Assembly (NCBI GenBank): GCA_018713325.1
Contig: DVFJ01000028.1
Coordinates: forward strand, 38,167-102,166
Length of the DNA stretch: 64,000 bases
Source of the DNA: Candidatus Onthenecus intestinigallinarum
GTDB taxonomy: Bacteria; Bacillota; Clostridia; Christensenellales; Aristaeellaceae
Reading direction: 5' to 3'
Below the pieces are notes generated by a model. The model did no database searches and was not told the origin of the DNA. It saw only the letters and a program-made list of their open reading frames with translations. The position numbers and the translations under genes were made by a program. Position 1 is the first letter of the stretch. Each line of letters opens with the position of its first letter. Shown here one piece after another: positions 8,355-15,700 of this stretch.

Positions 8355-9686
8355 ATGGCCAGACGGCGCAGGCGGCGTATTTCCTTTGGCACGGTGCTGA
8401 TGCTTGTGCTGACCTTTGGGGCGCTCTGCCTTGCGGGCGCGACGATCGCCTATATCGCCGGGGACGACCTGCGGCTGCAGACCGGCCAGCTCTTTGAGCG
8501 GATGACGGAGACGTTCCGCCAGTATGCGGGCGGACGCCCGGAGCCGGCGGGCGCTGCGCCGGATGCCAGCGCCTCACAGGCGACCGCCGGGCCGACGGCG
8601 ACGCCTGCGCCCACCGCCGAGCCGACGGCGCAGCCGCAGCGCACCGTCACGCTCAGCGTCGTGGGCTCAATCTACGCGCCCAAGAACATCCGCCAGAGCG
8701 GATATGACGAGGAAAGCGGCACGTATGACTTTTCCGCCCTGTTCGGACGCGTCAAGCCCTATATCTCACAGGCCGACCTGACCCTGGGCACGATCGAGAC
8801 GTATTTTGCGGGGGAAGAGGCGGGATACAGCAACTACAACGCGCCCGACGCGCTGCTGGACGCCATCCGTGACAGCGGCTTTGACCTGCTCTCCCTCGCC
8901 AGCGAATACGCCCTGGAAAAGGGCGAGGACGGCCTGCGGCAGACGATCATGCAGCTGGAAAACCGCGGGATGATCGCCGCGGGCGCATATGCGGACCCGG
9001 AACAGGTCGGTAGCGCGCAGATGATCAAGATCAACGGCGTGCAGATCGCCGTGCTCGCCTATACCTATGGGTTCAGCGACAATACCATGGAACGCACGCG
9101 CGCCTCCCAGCGCGAGGGCGTGGCGGTGATTCGCCAGAGCGACATGGTCCGCGACATCGGCAACGCGCGCAAGGCGGGCGCGGATGTCGTCATCGTGATG
9201 CCGCACTGGGGCACCAAGAACAGGGAAGAGGTCGCCTCCCATACGCGCAGCCTTGCGCGCGCCCTGGCCGAGGCGGGCGCGGATCTGATCCTCGGCGCGC
9301 ATCCCAACGTCGTGCAGCCCGTGGAGAAGCTGACCGTCACGCGTTCGGACGGCGCGCAGCACGACGCATACGTGGCCTACTCGCTGGGCAGCTTCCTGAC
9401 CGACTCGCGCGAGGCGCAGAACACTGCGGGCATGATTTTGCAGGTGCGCTTCACCTATGATCCCCAGGAGCGCACGACGCGGTTTGACGAGGTTGGGTAT
9501 ATCCCCACGTACATCCAACGCGTTCAGGAGGATGGGGAATACGCCTACCGCATCCTCGCATGCGCGGATGAGAGCTATATTGCCGGGCAGAATACCTCCG
9601 TGCAAAAGGCGATTCAAACCGCGCAGGACGCGGTCGTCGAGGCGGCCGGCGAGGATGTGGTGAACCTCTCCGGCCCGCAGACGTGA
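8355..9686 (+). CDS. CapA-family protein (PGA_cap metallophosphatase fold)
   Basis: 443 aa. An Arg-rich cytoplasmic start and one membrane anchor (residues ~13-35) precede a Thr/Ala/Pro-rich linker (~60-95) and the extracellular PGA_cap domain. Metal-site motifs include MPHWGTKN and ILGAHPNVVQP. CapA is needed for poly-gamma-glutamate capsule in Bacillus, but most clostridial homologues lack capBC, as here, and have no known function. The first metal motif reads VVGSIYAPKN where the family often has GD(V/I)ml, so the first metal ligand may be altered. It overlaps the next gene by 4 bases (GTGA). Confidence 0.85.
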   Translation: MARRRRRRISFGTVLMLVLTFGALCLAGATIAYIAGDDLRLQTGQLFERMTETFRQYAGGRPEPAGAAPDASASQATAGPTATPAPTAEPTAQPQRTVTLSVVGSIYAPKNIRQSGYDEESGTYDFSALFGRVKPYISQADLTLGTIETYFAGEEAGYSNYNAPDALLDAIRDSGFDLLSLASEYALEKGEDGLRQTIMQLENRGMIAAGAYADPEQVGSAQMIKINGVQIAVLAYTYGFSDNTMERTRASQREGVAVIRQSDMVRDIGNARKAGADVVIVMPHWGTKNREEVASHTRSLARALAEAGADLILGAHPNVVQPVEKLTVTRSDGAQHDAYVAYSLGSFLTDSREAQNTAGMILQVRFTYDPQERTTRFDEVGYIPTYIQRVQEDGEYAYRILACADESYIAGQNTSVQKAIQTAQDAVVEAAGEDVVNLSGPQT

Positions 9687-10087
9687 GACGCCTGAACATC
9701 CCGGCTCTGTCAAGGCCGGGAGCGCGCCGCCTGACCGTACTGTGCGCATATGCCTGCCTTCTGTGCGCGCTGTGCCTCATTGCACGCCTGCCTGCGCTCA
9801 ATCCGACGCCCTCGCCCTCGACGGGGGCGGTCGAGCTGCCCACCCGCAGGCCTACCCCGACGCCAGGCCCATCCGCCCGTGCGCGGCTGGATCTCAACCA
9901 TGCCGACGCCTGGATGCTCACGGCGATTCCGGGCGTCGGCGAGACGACCGCCGAGCGCATCGTCGCCTATCGTGAGGAACACGGCGGCTTTTGCAGCGTG
10001 GAGGAGCTGGACAATGTGCCGGGCATCGGCGAAGCGCGGGCCGCTCAGATCGCGCTTTATGTGTTTGTGGAGGAAAGAGATCCATAA
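9683..10087 (+). CDS. ComEA-like helix-hairpin-helix protein
   Basis: 134 aa. An N-terminal membrane segment (~17-36), a Pro/Thr-rich spacer (~41-63) and a C-terminal double helix-hairpin-helix domain (AIPGVGETTAERI and NVPGIGEARAAQI) follow the architecture of ComEA, the membrane-anchored DNA receptor for uptake. It is shorter than B. subtilis ComEA (205 aa) and no comEC is nearby, so a generic HhH DNA-binding anchor is possible. The GTG start overlaps the CapA stop, so the two are translationally coupled. Confidence 0.82.
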   Translation: MRRLNIPALSRPGARRLTVLCAYACLLCALCLIARLPALNPTPSPSTGAVELPTRRPTPTPGPSARARLDLNHADAWMLTAIPGVGETTAERIVAYREEHGGFCSVEELDNVPGIGEARAAQIALYVFVEERDP

Positions 10088-10189
10088 AAGGGCGAAGAGG
10101 GGACAAGAAAAACGCAAATTGGCGTCATAATGCCCTGAAATGAGCATAAAAGTGGAGCGGATGCCCAATCTGGGCGTGGCGGCAGGATC

Positions 10190-10221
10190 AAAGACGCCCG
10201 GGGATTGCCCCGGGCGTCTTT
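10190..10221. terminator. Bidirectional terminator between convergent genes
   Basis: A perfect 14-bp inverted repeat (10190-10203 with 10208-10221) with a 4-nt loop and AAA/TTT edges. It can serve both the ComEA-like gene and the CAP-domain gene. Confidence 0.8.
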
Positions 10222-10234
10222 GGTCGCGCTGCGC

Positions 10235-10756
10235 TCAACGCACGAACAGTTGTGTGACGTAGGCGTTGCCGTCGGCATCCAGCGCGACGCCGATGCCCAC
10301 CTTCTTCCATGAGGCGCTCATCATGTTGCGCCGGTGGTCTTCGCTGCTCAGAAACGCGGCGTGCGCCTTGAGCACGGTTGCATGCCGCGCGATGTTTTCG
10401 CCCACCGATACAAAGGAATAGCCGTACGTGCGCAGCATCTGCGAGGCGCTGCCGAGCATGGGCGAGGTGTGCGCAAAGTATCCGCCGTCGATCATGTCCT
10501 GCGACTTGAGCCGCGCCAGCGCGCAGAGCGCCGGATCCAGCGTCAAAGCGGGCAGCCCGCTCTTGTTTCGATCCTCCGTCAGATAATTATATGCTTCTTG
10601 CTCTTGCGCTGAAGGCGATCCTATAGTATAATGACCGACAGTTGCGGAAGGTGTTGCCAATGAGGCGCCGGAAAGACGCCCTTCTGCGGGCGCGCCGGCC
10701 GGCGCACACCACAGGACGGCCAACAGCGCACAGGTTGCGAGTTTTCTTGCGTTCAT
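10235..10756 (-). CDS. Secreted CAP-domain (SCP/YkwD-like) protein
   Basis: 173 aa. A signal peptide (MNARKLATCALLAVLWC..., cleavage near residue 24) leads into a CAP domain from about residue 50. Family marks are a HTSP stretch, the SVGENIA block and the HRRNMMSASWKKVGIGV block. Bacterial YkwD-like proteins are secreted or envelope-associated with mostly unknown activity; some occur around spores. A strong AAGGAGG site precedes ATG 10756. A promoter-like element on the opposite strand lies inside it. Confidence 0.9.
   Translation of the reverse strand: MNARKLATCALLAVLWCAPAGAPAEGRLSGASLATPSATVGHYTIGSPSAQEQEAYNYLTEDRNKSGLPALTLDPALCALARLKSQDMIDGGYFAHTSPMLGSASQMLRTYGYSFVSVGENIARHATVLKAHAAFLSSEDHRRNMMSASWKKVGIGVALDADGNAYVTQLFVR
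10604..10632 (+). promoter_or_regulatory. Promoter-like element antisense to the CAP-domain gene
   Basis: TTGCGC (10604-10609), 17 bases, a perfect TATAAT (10627-10632), on the plus strand inside the coding region of the minus-strand CAP gene. It points toward the zinc-ribbon gene. Chance occurrence is possible. Confidence 0.4.
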
Positions 10757-10774
10757 CTGGGTACCTCCTTCTGC

Positions 10775-10803
10775 TTGGGCGCATCAAGACGCTGTAATAG
10801 AAT
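10775..10803 (+). promoter_or_regulatory. Promoter of the zinc-ribbon gene
   Basis: TTGGGC (10775-10780), 17 bases, TAGAAT (10798-10803). The start codon is 104 bases downstream, so the leader is fairly long. Confidence 0.5.
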
Positions 10804-10906
10804 CGTAACAGATTCGAAATGAAAAATCAATTTAAGAGGGGGCGCGTTTCCAAGGCAATCTCTGCCGGGAAAGATGCGCGCCGCAAGACCACGGGGAGGC
10901 TTGTCA

Positions 10907-11323
10907 ATGGGATTCATCAAATGCCCGCGTTGCGAACTGAACTACATCCAGGAGGGCGAGCAGTATTGCTCGGTCTGCAAGCGGGAAATGAAGGGCGAAA
11001 TGAAGGACGATCCGTTCGAACTGTGCTCGGTGTGCAATGAGAACCCCGCGCTTCCGGGGAAGGACATGTGCCTGTTCTGCCTCAAGGAGATGGGCAAGAA
11101 TCCCGACCGCACGCCCGATGTGGAAGACGGTGAGGACGCCTCTGCCGGCGCGGAGCTGGAGCTGGAGGGCGTGAGCATGATGGACGAGATCACGCCGGAT
11201 CTTTCTGCCGACATCCCGGAACGAGAGCTGGGCGAGATCGACCGTGAGCTTTCCCTGGAGGAGACGGCCGAGGAGGAAGAGGAGAACGCGCGTCGCGAGG
11301 AAGACGATGAAGAGCAGATGTGA
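10907..11323 (+). CDS. Zinc-ribbon protein with acidic tail
   Basis: 138 aa. Four CxxC pairs (C6/C9, C21/C24, C40/C43, C55/C58) can form two zinc ribbons in the first 60 residues. The rest is strongly acidic (Glu/Asp runs, especially the last 50 residues) and likely disordered. No enzymatic motif is seen; nucleic-acid or protein binding is plausible but unproven. The start is ATG 10907, 7 bases after GGGGAGG. The metallophosphoesterase follows after 27 bases, so an operon is likely. Confidence 0.8.
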   Translation: MGFIKCPRCELNYIQEGEQYCSVCKREMKGEMKDDPFELCSVCNENPALPGKDMCLFCLKEMGKNPDRTPDVEDGEDASAGAELELEGVSMMDEITPDLSADIPERELGEIDRELSLEETAEEEEENARREEDDEEQM

Positions 11324-11350
11324 GGGGCGGACGGGAGGCCGCGCGCGGGC

Positions 11351-12037
11351 ATGAGAATCTTTGCGATTGCGGATCTTCACCTGCCCGGCGGCGACGTCAA
11401 GCCCATGGACGTGTTCGGCCCGCACTGGGAGCGCCACTTCGAGCGCATCAGCGAGGACTGGCGCGCGCGCGTGGGCGAGGAGGACGTCGTGCTGCTGCCG
11501 GGGGATACCTCCTGGGCGATGCAGCTGCGCGACGCCCTGCCCGACCTTTTGCGCATCGCGGATCTGCCGGGACGCAAGATTCTCTTGCGGGGCAACCACG
11601 ACTACTGGTGGAGCTCGCTGTCGCGCCTGCGCGCCGCGCTGCCGGAGGGTTTCTATGCACTGCAAAACGACGCGCTGCTGCTCTCCGGCACGCTCTTTGC
11701 CGGCACGCGCGGCTGGCTGTGCACATGCGACGACCCGCAGGACCGCAAGATCCACGAGCGGGAGGTGCAGCGTCTGGCGCTGTCGCTGCAGGCGGCGCGT
11801 CGCCTGTCCGCAGACGCGCCCATCGTTGCCATGCTGCACTATCCGCCCTTTCCGGAGCCGCCGGAGCAGACGGGGTTTACGCGCCTGCTGAGCGAGTACG
11901 GCGTGCGCGTGGCGGTCTATGGCCATCTGCACGGGGCGAGCACCGCGCGCGCGTTCAACGGCCTGTTCGAGGGCGTGCGCTATCAACTGGTATCCTGCGA
12001 CGCGCTGCGCTTTGCGCTGTGCGAAATCGAATCCTGA
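11351..12037 (+). CDS. Metallophosphoesterase (calcineurin-like)
   Basis: 228 aa. The metal-site motifs are in order: DLHLP (DxH, residues 8-10), PGDTSW (GD), RGNHDYWW (GNHD), LHYPP (H) and GHLHG (GHxH). These bind a di-metal centre that hydrolyses phosphoesters. The substrate is unknown. This small cytoplasmic subgroup, with GNHDYWW, is common in Firmicutes. It ends in a GC-rich hairpin. Confidence 0.9.
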   Translation: MRIFAIADLHLPGGDVKPMDVFGPHWERHFERISEDWRARVGEEDVVLLPGDTSWAMQLRDALPDLLRIADLPGRKILLRGNHDYWWSSLSRLRAALPEGFYALQNDALLLSGTLFAGTRGWLCTCDDPQDRKIHEREVQRLALSLQAARRLSADAPIVAMLHYPPFPEPPEQTGFTRLLSEYGVRVAVYGHLHGASTARAFNGLFEGVRYQLVSCDALRFALCEIES

Positions 12038-12039
12038 TC

Positions 12040-12070
12040 CGCGGCCCGCGAAAGCGGGCCGCGTTGTCCT
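12040..12070 (+). terminator. Hairpin after the metallophosphoesterase gene
   Basis: A perfect 10-bp stem (12040-12049 with 12054-12063) with a GAAA tetraloop. The T tract (TTGTCCTT) is weak. Confidence 0.65.
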
Positions 12071-12202
12071 TGCAGGAGGCGGGAACGCCCTGTACGAAAG
12101 AGGAAAATGCTTACATTTTGGTTATATAAAATAAATCATAATTGCGAAATATCTACCTGCCGGTTCTTCATAAAAATGACGCAAATACAATATATAGGGG
12201 GC

Positions 12203-12325
12203 AAGGGCCGGACGATGGGAAGATGTTGAGAAATCGACAAAAACCCTGATATTTCAACGTTTTTGGACGATGGGGAACGCTTTATCGTATCCCGCCGGGC
12301 AAAGGGCCCGGCGGATTTCTTTTTT
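12203..12325 (+). ncRNA. Candidate small RNA upstream of mraZ
   Basis: The 433 bases between the metallophosphoesterase gene and mraZ hold no convincing protein gene. A weak promoter (TTCATA 12167-12172, 18 bases, TATATA 12191-12196) would start RNA near 12203, and a strong terminator ends at about 12325. Between them is an imperfect inverted repeat (GTTGAGAAATC near 12225, GATATTTCAAC near 12248) and a repeated GGACGATGGG element (about 12210 and 12266). No known RNA family was recognised. The segment 12071-12160 is notably AT-rich. Confidence 0.3.
12292..12325 (+). terminator. Strong intrinsic terminator upstream of the division cluster
   Basis: A perfect 9-bp GC stem (12292-12300 with 12306-12314), a 5-nt loop, then ATTTCTTTTTT. 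It insulates the mraZ promoter from upstream transcription. Confidence 0.9.
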
Positions 12326-12389
12326 GGAAATATGAAGAAAGTATTACGGAGACGCACAGTATCGTCATACTCTTTTTTTTGAAAAGCAC

Positions 12390-12440
12390 TTGAAAAGTGG
12401 AGGGAAGTGGTGTATAAAAGAGATTAGTTCCACAAAGTAG
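12390..12440 (+). promoter_or_regulatory. mraZ promoter with MraZ-box-like direct repeats
   Basis: TTGAAA (12390-12395), 17 bases, TATAAA (12413-12418). The spacer contains AAAGTGG (12394-12400) and GAAGTGG (12404-12410), exactly 10 bases apart, and AAAGTAG recurs in the same register at 12434-12440. MraZ is known to bind 10-base-spaced AAAGTG-type direct repeats before its own gene in Firmicutes and Mollicutes. Autorepression is therefore inferred. Confidence 0.75.
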
Positions 12441-12470
12441 AGGGCAAGGGGCCGGGAGGGGGGATTCGGG

Positions 12471-12914
12471 ATGGCGGCGGACTTTGCGGGTTCCTTCGAG
12501 CACAGCCTCGACAGCAAAGGGCGCGTGATCATCCCGGTGTCCCTGCGCGACCAGCTGGGCGAACAGTTCACCATCGCCCTGAACAGCGAAAACACGGCGC
12601 TTGCGCTCTACCCGCTGGAAAAGTGGGAGGAGATCAAGGCACGCCTGTCGCAGGTGCGCAGTACGGACGTCAAGGGCATGATGTACGTCCGCTACATCAT
12701 GGGCAACGCATACACGGGCAACGTCATGGACGCGCAGGGGCGCATCCTGCTGCCGCAGAAGCTGCGCAGCAAGGTGGGCCTTGCGCGCGAACTCGTATTC
12801 GTGGGCATGAACGATCACATCGAAATCTGGGATGCGTCGCGCTACCAGGCACAGGAGCAGGAGGCCGAGATGGACTTCGCGGACCTGCTGGCGCACATGG
12901 AGGAAAGGTATTGA
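12471..12914 (+). CDS. mraZ: Transcriptional regulator MraZ
   Basis: 147 aa, the normal size. Two SpoVT/AbrB-like swapped-hairpin repeats are visible, each with a DxxGR signature: HSLDSKGRVIIP (~12-23) and NVMDAQGRILLP (~83-94). It forms rings that bind repeats upstream of its own operon and control division-gene expression. ATG 12471 follows a GGGAGGGGGG site. Normally rsmH follows; here ftsL does. Confidence 0.97.
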   Translation: MAADFAGSFEHSLDSKGRVIIPVSLRDQLGEQFTIALNSENTALALYPLEKWEEIKARLSQVRSTDVKGMMYVRYIMGNAYTGNVMDAQGRILLPQKLRSKVGLARELVFVGMNDHIEIWDASRYQAQEQEAEMDFADLLAHMEERY

Positions 12915-12982
12915 ACGCTACCGCGCAATAGCGGTCGGGTGCCGCGCCGCGGTTCTCGACCGGCAGGAGGGGGAATACACTG

Positions 12983-13507
12983 ATGGCAGAGCGTGTCAGG
13001 CGCGCGCGGCAGTTCAGCTATGCCATGCCGGCCGTGGACGGCACCGGCGCCTTGACGCCCCAGCCCGCCTGGGGCGAGGAAGGCGGCCGCGGCGCGCCCC
13101 CGCCCAGACGGCGCGCAAAGGAAAGGCCGGCGCGCCGTTTGCCGTCCCTGACCGCGGCGATGGTCGTGGCGCTGGCGGGCGTGCTGTGCGCGGCATGCTT
13201 CATGTCGCTCAGCCAGATCGCCTACGCGGCCCAGCTGCAAAAGGAGATCGAGAGCCTCCAGGCGAGCATCCGCCAGGAGCGGGAAAACAACCTGCTGCTC
13301 AATCAGGAGCTCACCGAGGCGACCGATGGCGAGATGATCCGCAACTATGCCGTCAACAAGCTGGGCATGATCAAGCCTACCACCCAACAGGTCTTCAGCA
13401 TCGCCCTTTCGCAGCCCATACAAGTGAATGAAGCGCAAGACACACCGGATGAAACGACGCAGGAAAGCATCGATTGGCTCGGCGTGATCTTGGGACTGCT
13501 CAACTAG
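12983..13507 (+). CDS. ftsL: Cell division protein FtsL-like (septum formation initiator family)
   Basis: 174 aa. A long, basic, Pro-rich cytoplasmic part (1-54), one membrane helix (~57-77) and a predicted coiled coil (~80-115, QLQKEIESLQASIRQE) make the FtsL/DivIC bitopic plan. The motif NYAVNKLGMIKP after the coil is typical. FtsL joins FtsQ/DivIB and FtsB/DivIC to activate septal synthesis by FtsW and FtsI. The position, between mraZ and the PBP gene, supports ftsL. The cytoplasmic part is longer than usual. Confidence 0.9.
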   Translation: MAERVRRARQFSYAMPAVDGTGALTPQPAWGEEGGRGAPPPRRRAKERPARRLPSLTAAMVVALAGVLCAACFMSLSQIAYAAQLQKEIESLQASIRQERENNLLLNQELTEATDGEMIRNYAVNKLGMIKPTTQQVFSIALSQPIQVNEAQDTPDETTQESIDWLGVILGLLN

Positions 13508-13534
13508 CGGCCCCTGTCGGAGGGGGAATGCGGC

Positions 13535-15655
13535 TTGTTATCGCCGGGGATGACTGTACGAAAGCGTCTAATCTGGCTGACGGTCGGGTTCTGCCTCCTT
13601 TTTCTTACGCTGTGCGCGCGGCTGTTTCAGCTGCAGGTGCTGCGGGCCGAGGAACTGACGGCGCGCGGCGTCAGCCAGTGGACGCGCAGCGGCATCGTCG
13701 CCGCGCAGCGGGGGGACATCACCGACCGAAACGGCAAGCTGCTCGTGCAGAGCACCACGGCCTACATCGTCAGCGCAAACCCGCAGCAGGTGGAAAACCC
13801 TGCCGGCATGGCGCGCGTGCTGAACGAAGTGCTGGGCTTGGATGAGGAAACCGTCATCAACAGGGTTTCGGACAAGACCAAATCTTCCGTCATCCTCAAG
13901 CGGCAGGTGTCGCGCGAGGATGTCGACGCGCTGCGCGACCTGCGCGAACGCGAGGAAATCCAAAAAACCGGCGCGCTCAAGGGACTTTCCTTTGACGAGG
14001 ATACAAAAAGATGGTATCCTATGGGGGCGCATCTTTCGCAGGTGCTGGGCCTGACCAACGTGGACAGCGTGGGCCAGTCGGGGCTGGAACAGTACTACGA
14101 GGATTATCTGGCCGGCGAACCGGGCAAAATCGTCTCCGAGGTGGATGCAAAGGCCCGCACGCTGGCGGACGGCGAGCGACAGTATATCCCCGCAACGCCG
14201 GGCAACACCCTGCGACTGACCATCGACCGCGAGATCCAGAGCTTCGTTGAGCGCGCGCTGCGCGAGTGCATCGAGGTCAACGAGGCCGCCAGCGTGCAGG
14301 CCATCGTCATGGACGTGAATACGGGCGCAGTGCTCGCCATGTCCATGAAGCCCGACTACGACCCCAACGACCCGCCGCGAGACGACGCGCAGGCCCTGCA
14401 GAGCCTGATGCGCATCACGGCGATCAGCGATGCGTACGAGCCGGGATCCACGTTCAAGATGCTCACTGCCGCCGCGGCCATCGACAGCGGCGTCACCAAC
14501 CCGCAGGACGCGTTTTACTGCTCCGGACGCATCACGGTCAGCGGCGACACCATTCGCTGCTGGGGCAACCCGCACGGCGCGCAGACGATGGCGCAGGCGC
14601 TGCAAAACTCCTGCAACCCCGTGTTCGTCGAGCTGGCGCTGCGCCTGGGGACGGACCGGATGTACCGCTACCTGCGGGCGTTCGGCCTGGGCGCGACCAC
14701 GGGCATCGACCTACCAGGAGAGGCCGCGGGCATCCTGATCGGCGCGAACAGCGTCAAGGACGTCGACCTGGCGCGCATTGGCTTTGGCCAGAGCGTGGCG
14801 GTGACGCCGCTGCAGATGATCACCGCGGCCTGCGCGGTGGTCAACGGCGGGCGGCTGATGCGCCCGTACATCGTGCAGGAGGTGCTGGACGCGGACGGCG
14901 CGGTCGTGGAGCGCACGCAGCCGCACGTGGTCGCCACGCCCATCACCGCGGAGACCTCCGCAACCATGCGCACGTTGCTGGAGGCGGTCGTCGCCGAGGG
15001 CGGCGGCAAGAATGCGCAGGTCGAGGGCTACCGCGTGGGCGGCAAGACCGGCACGGCGCAGGTATACAAGGATGGCAAGATCGCGCGGGACGTGCACATC
15101 GGCTCGTTCATCGGCTTTGCGCCGGCGGATGATCCCCAAATCGCCGTGCTCGTGATCGTGAACGAGGCGTCCGTCTACGTCGACTACGGCGGCACGACCG
15201 CCGCGCCGTTTGCGGCGCAGATCCTGCAGGAGACGCTGCAATACCTGGGCGTCGCGCCCTACGAGACGCAGACGCGCGCGCAGGTGGAGGTGCCGGAGAC
15301 GCGCGGGCTCACGGTCGCGCAGGCGAAGGCGCTGCTGCAGGAGGCGGGGCTGGAGGCGATGGTGGACGGCGCACAGGACGTCGTGCTGTCGCAGATGCCG
15401 CTGCCCGGCGCGACGATGCAGGAAGGCTCGATTGTGATGCTCTACGTCACGGAGGGCGAGCCGATCACCGCGCAGGATCTGGTGCTCGTGCCGGACGTGC
15501 TCGGCCAGCCCATCGTGGAGGCCAGCCGCCTGCTGCGCGCGCGCAAGCTGGAACTGCTCATCGAGGGAAGCGGACTGGCCACGCGTCAGACGCCCGCCGC
15601 CGGCACGTATGTGGAGCCCGGCACGCAGGTGACCGTCTCCTTTGACATACCGTAG
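13535..15655 (+). CDS. spoVD: Division/sporulation peptidoglycan transpeptidase (FtsI/SpoVD, PASTA PBP)
   Basis: 706 aa class B penicillin-binding protein. N-terminal anchor (~10-28), dimerisation domain with RGDITDRNG, then the transpeptidase domain with catalytic STFK (Ser305), SCN (359-361) and KTGTAQ (504-506). Two C-terminal PASTA modules (~590-645, 650-706) mark the SpoVD/PBP2b type. It crosslinks septal or spore-cortex peptidoglycan outside the membrane with FtsW. The TTG start at 13535 has an ideally placed GGAGGGGG site; ATG 13550 is the alternative. Whether it is the vegetative FtsI or SpoVD cannot be told, since no second copy is seen. Confidence 0.93.
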   Translation: MLSPGMTVRKRLIWLTVGFCLLFLTLCARLFQLQVLRAEELTARGVSQWTRSGIVAAQRGDITDRNGKLLVQSTTAYIVSANPQQVENPAGMARVLNEVLGLDEETVINRVSDKTKSSVILKRQVSREDVDALRDLREREEIQKTGALKGLSFDEDTKRWYPMGAHLSQVLGLTNVDSVGQSGLEQYYEDYLAGEPGKIVSEVDAKARTLADGERQYIPATPGNTLRLTIDREIQSFVERALRECIEVNEAASVQAIVMDVNTGAVLAMSMKPDYDPNDPPRDDAQALQSLMRITAISDAYEPGSTFKMLTAAAAIDSGVTNPQDAFYCSGRITVSGDTIRCWGNPHGAQTMAQALQNSCNPVFVELALRLGTDRMYRYLRAFGLGATTGIDLPGEAAGILIGANSVKDVDLARIGFGQSVAVTPLQMITAACAVVNGGRLMRPYIVQEVLDADGAVVERTQPHVVATPITAETSATMRTLLEAVVAEGGGKNAQVEGYRVGGKTGTAQVYKDGKIARDVHIGSFIGFAPADDPQIAVLVIVNEASVYVDYGGTTAAPFAAQILQETLQYLGVAPYETQTRAQVEVPETRGLTVAQAKALLQEAGLEAMVDGAQDVVLSQMPLPGATMQEGSIVMLYVTEGEPITAQDLVLVPDVLGQPIVEASRLLRARKLELLIEGSGLATRQTPAAGTYVEPGTQVTVSFDIP

Positions 15656-15700
15656 GGAATTGAAAAAACGCCGCTGCGGCGGCAGGCCGGAGGAATGACG

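Noticed and set aside
13526..13560. ATG just after the ftsL stop as a separate small gene before spoVD
   Set aside because: It is in another frame, directly abuts the ribosome site, and no conserved product results; TTG 13535 of spoVD uses that site.
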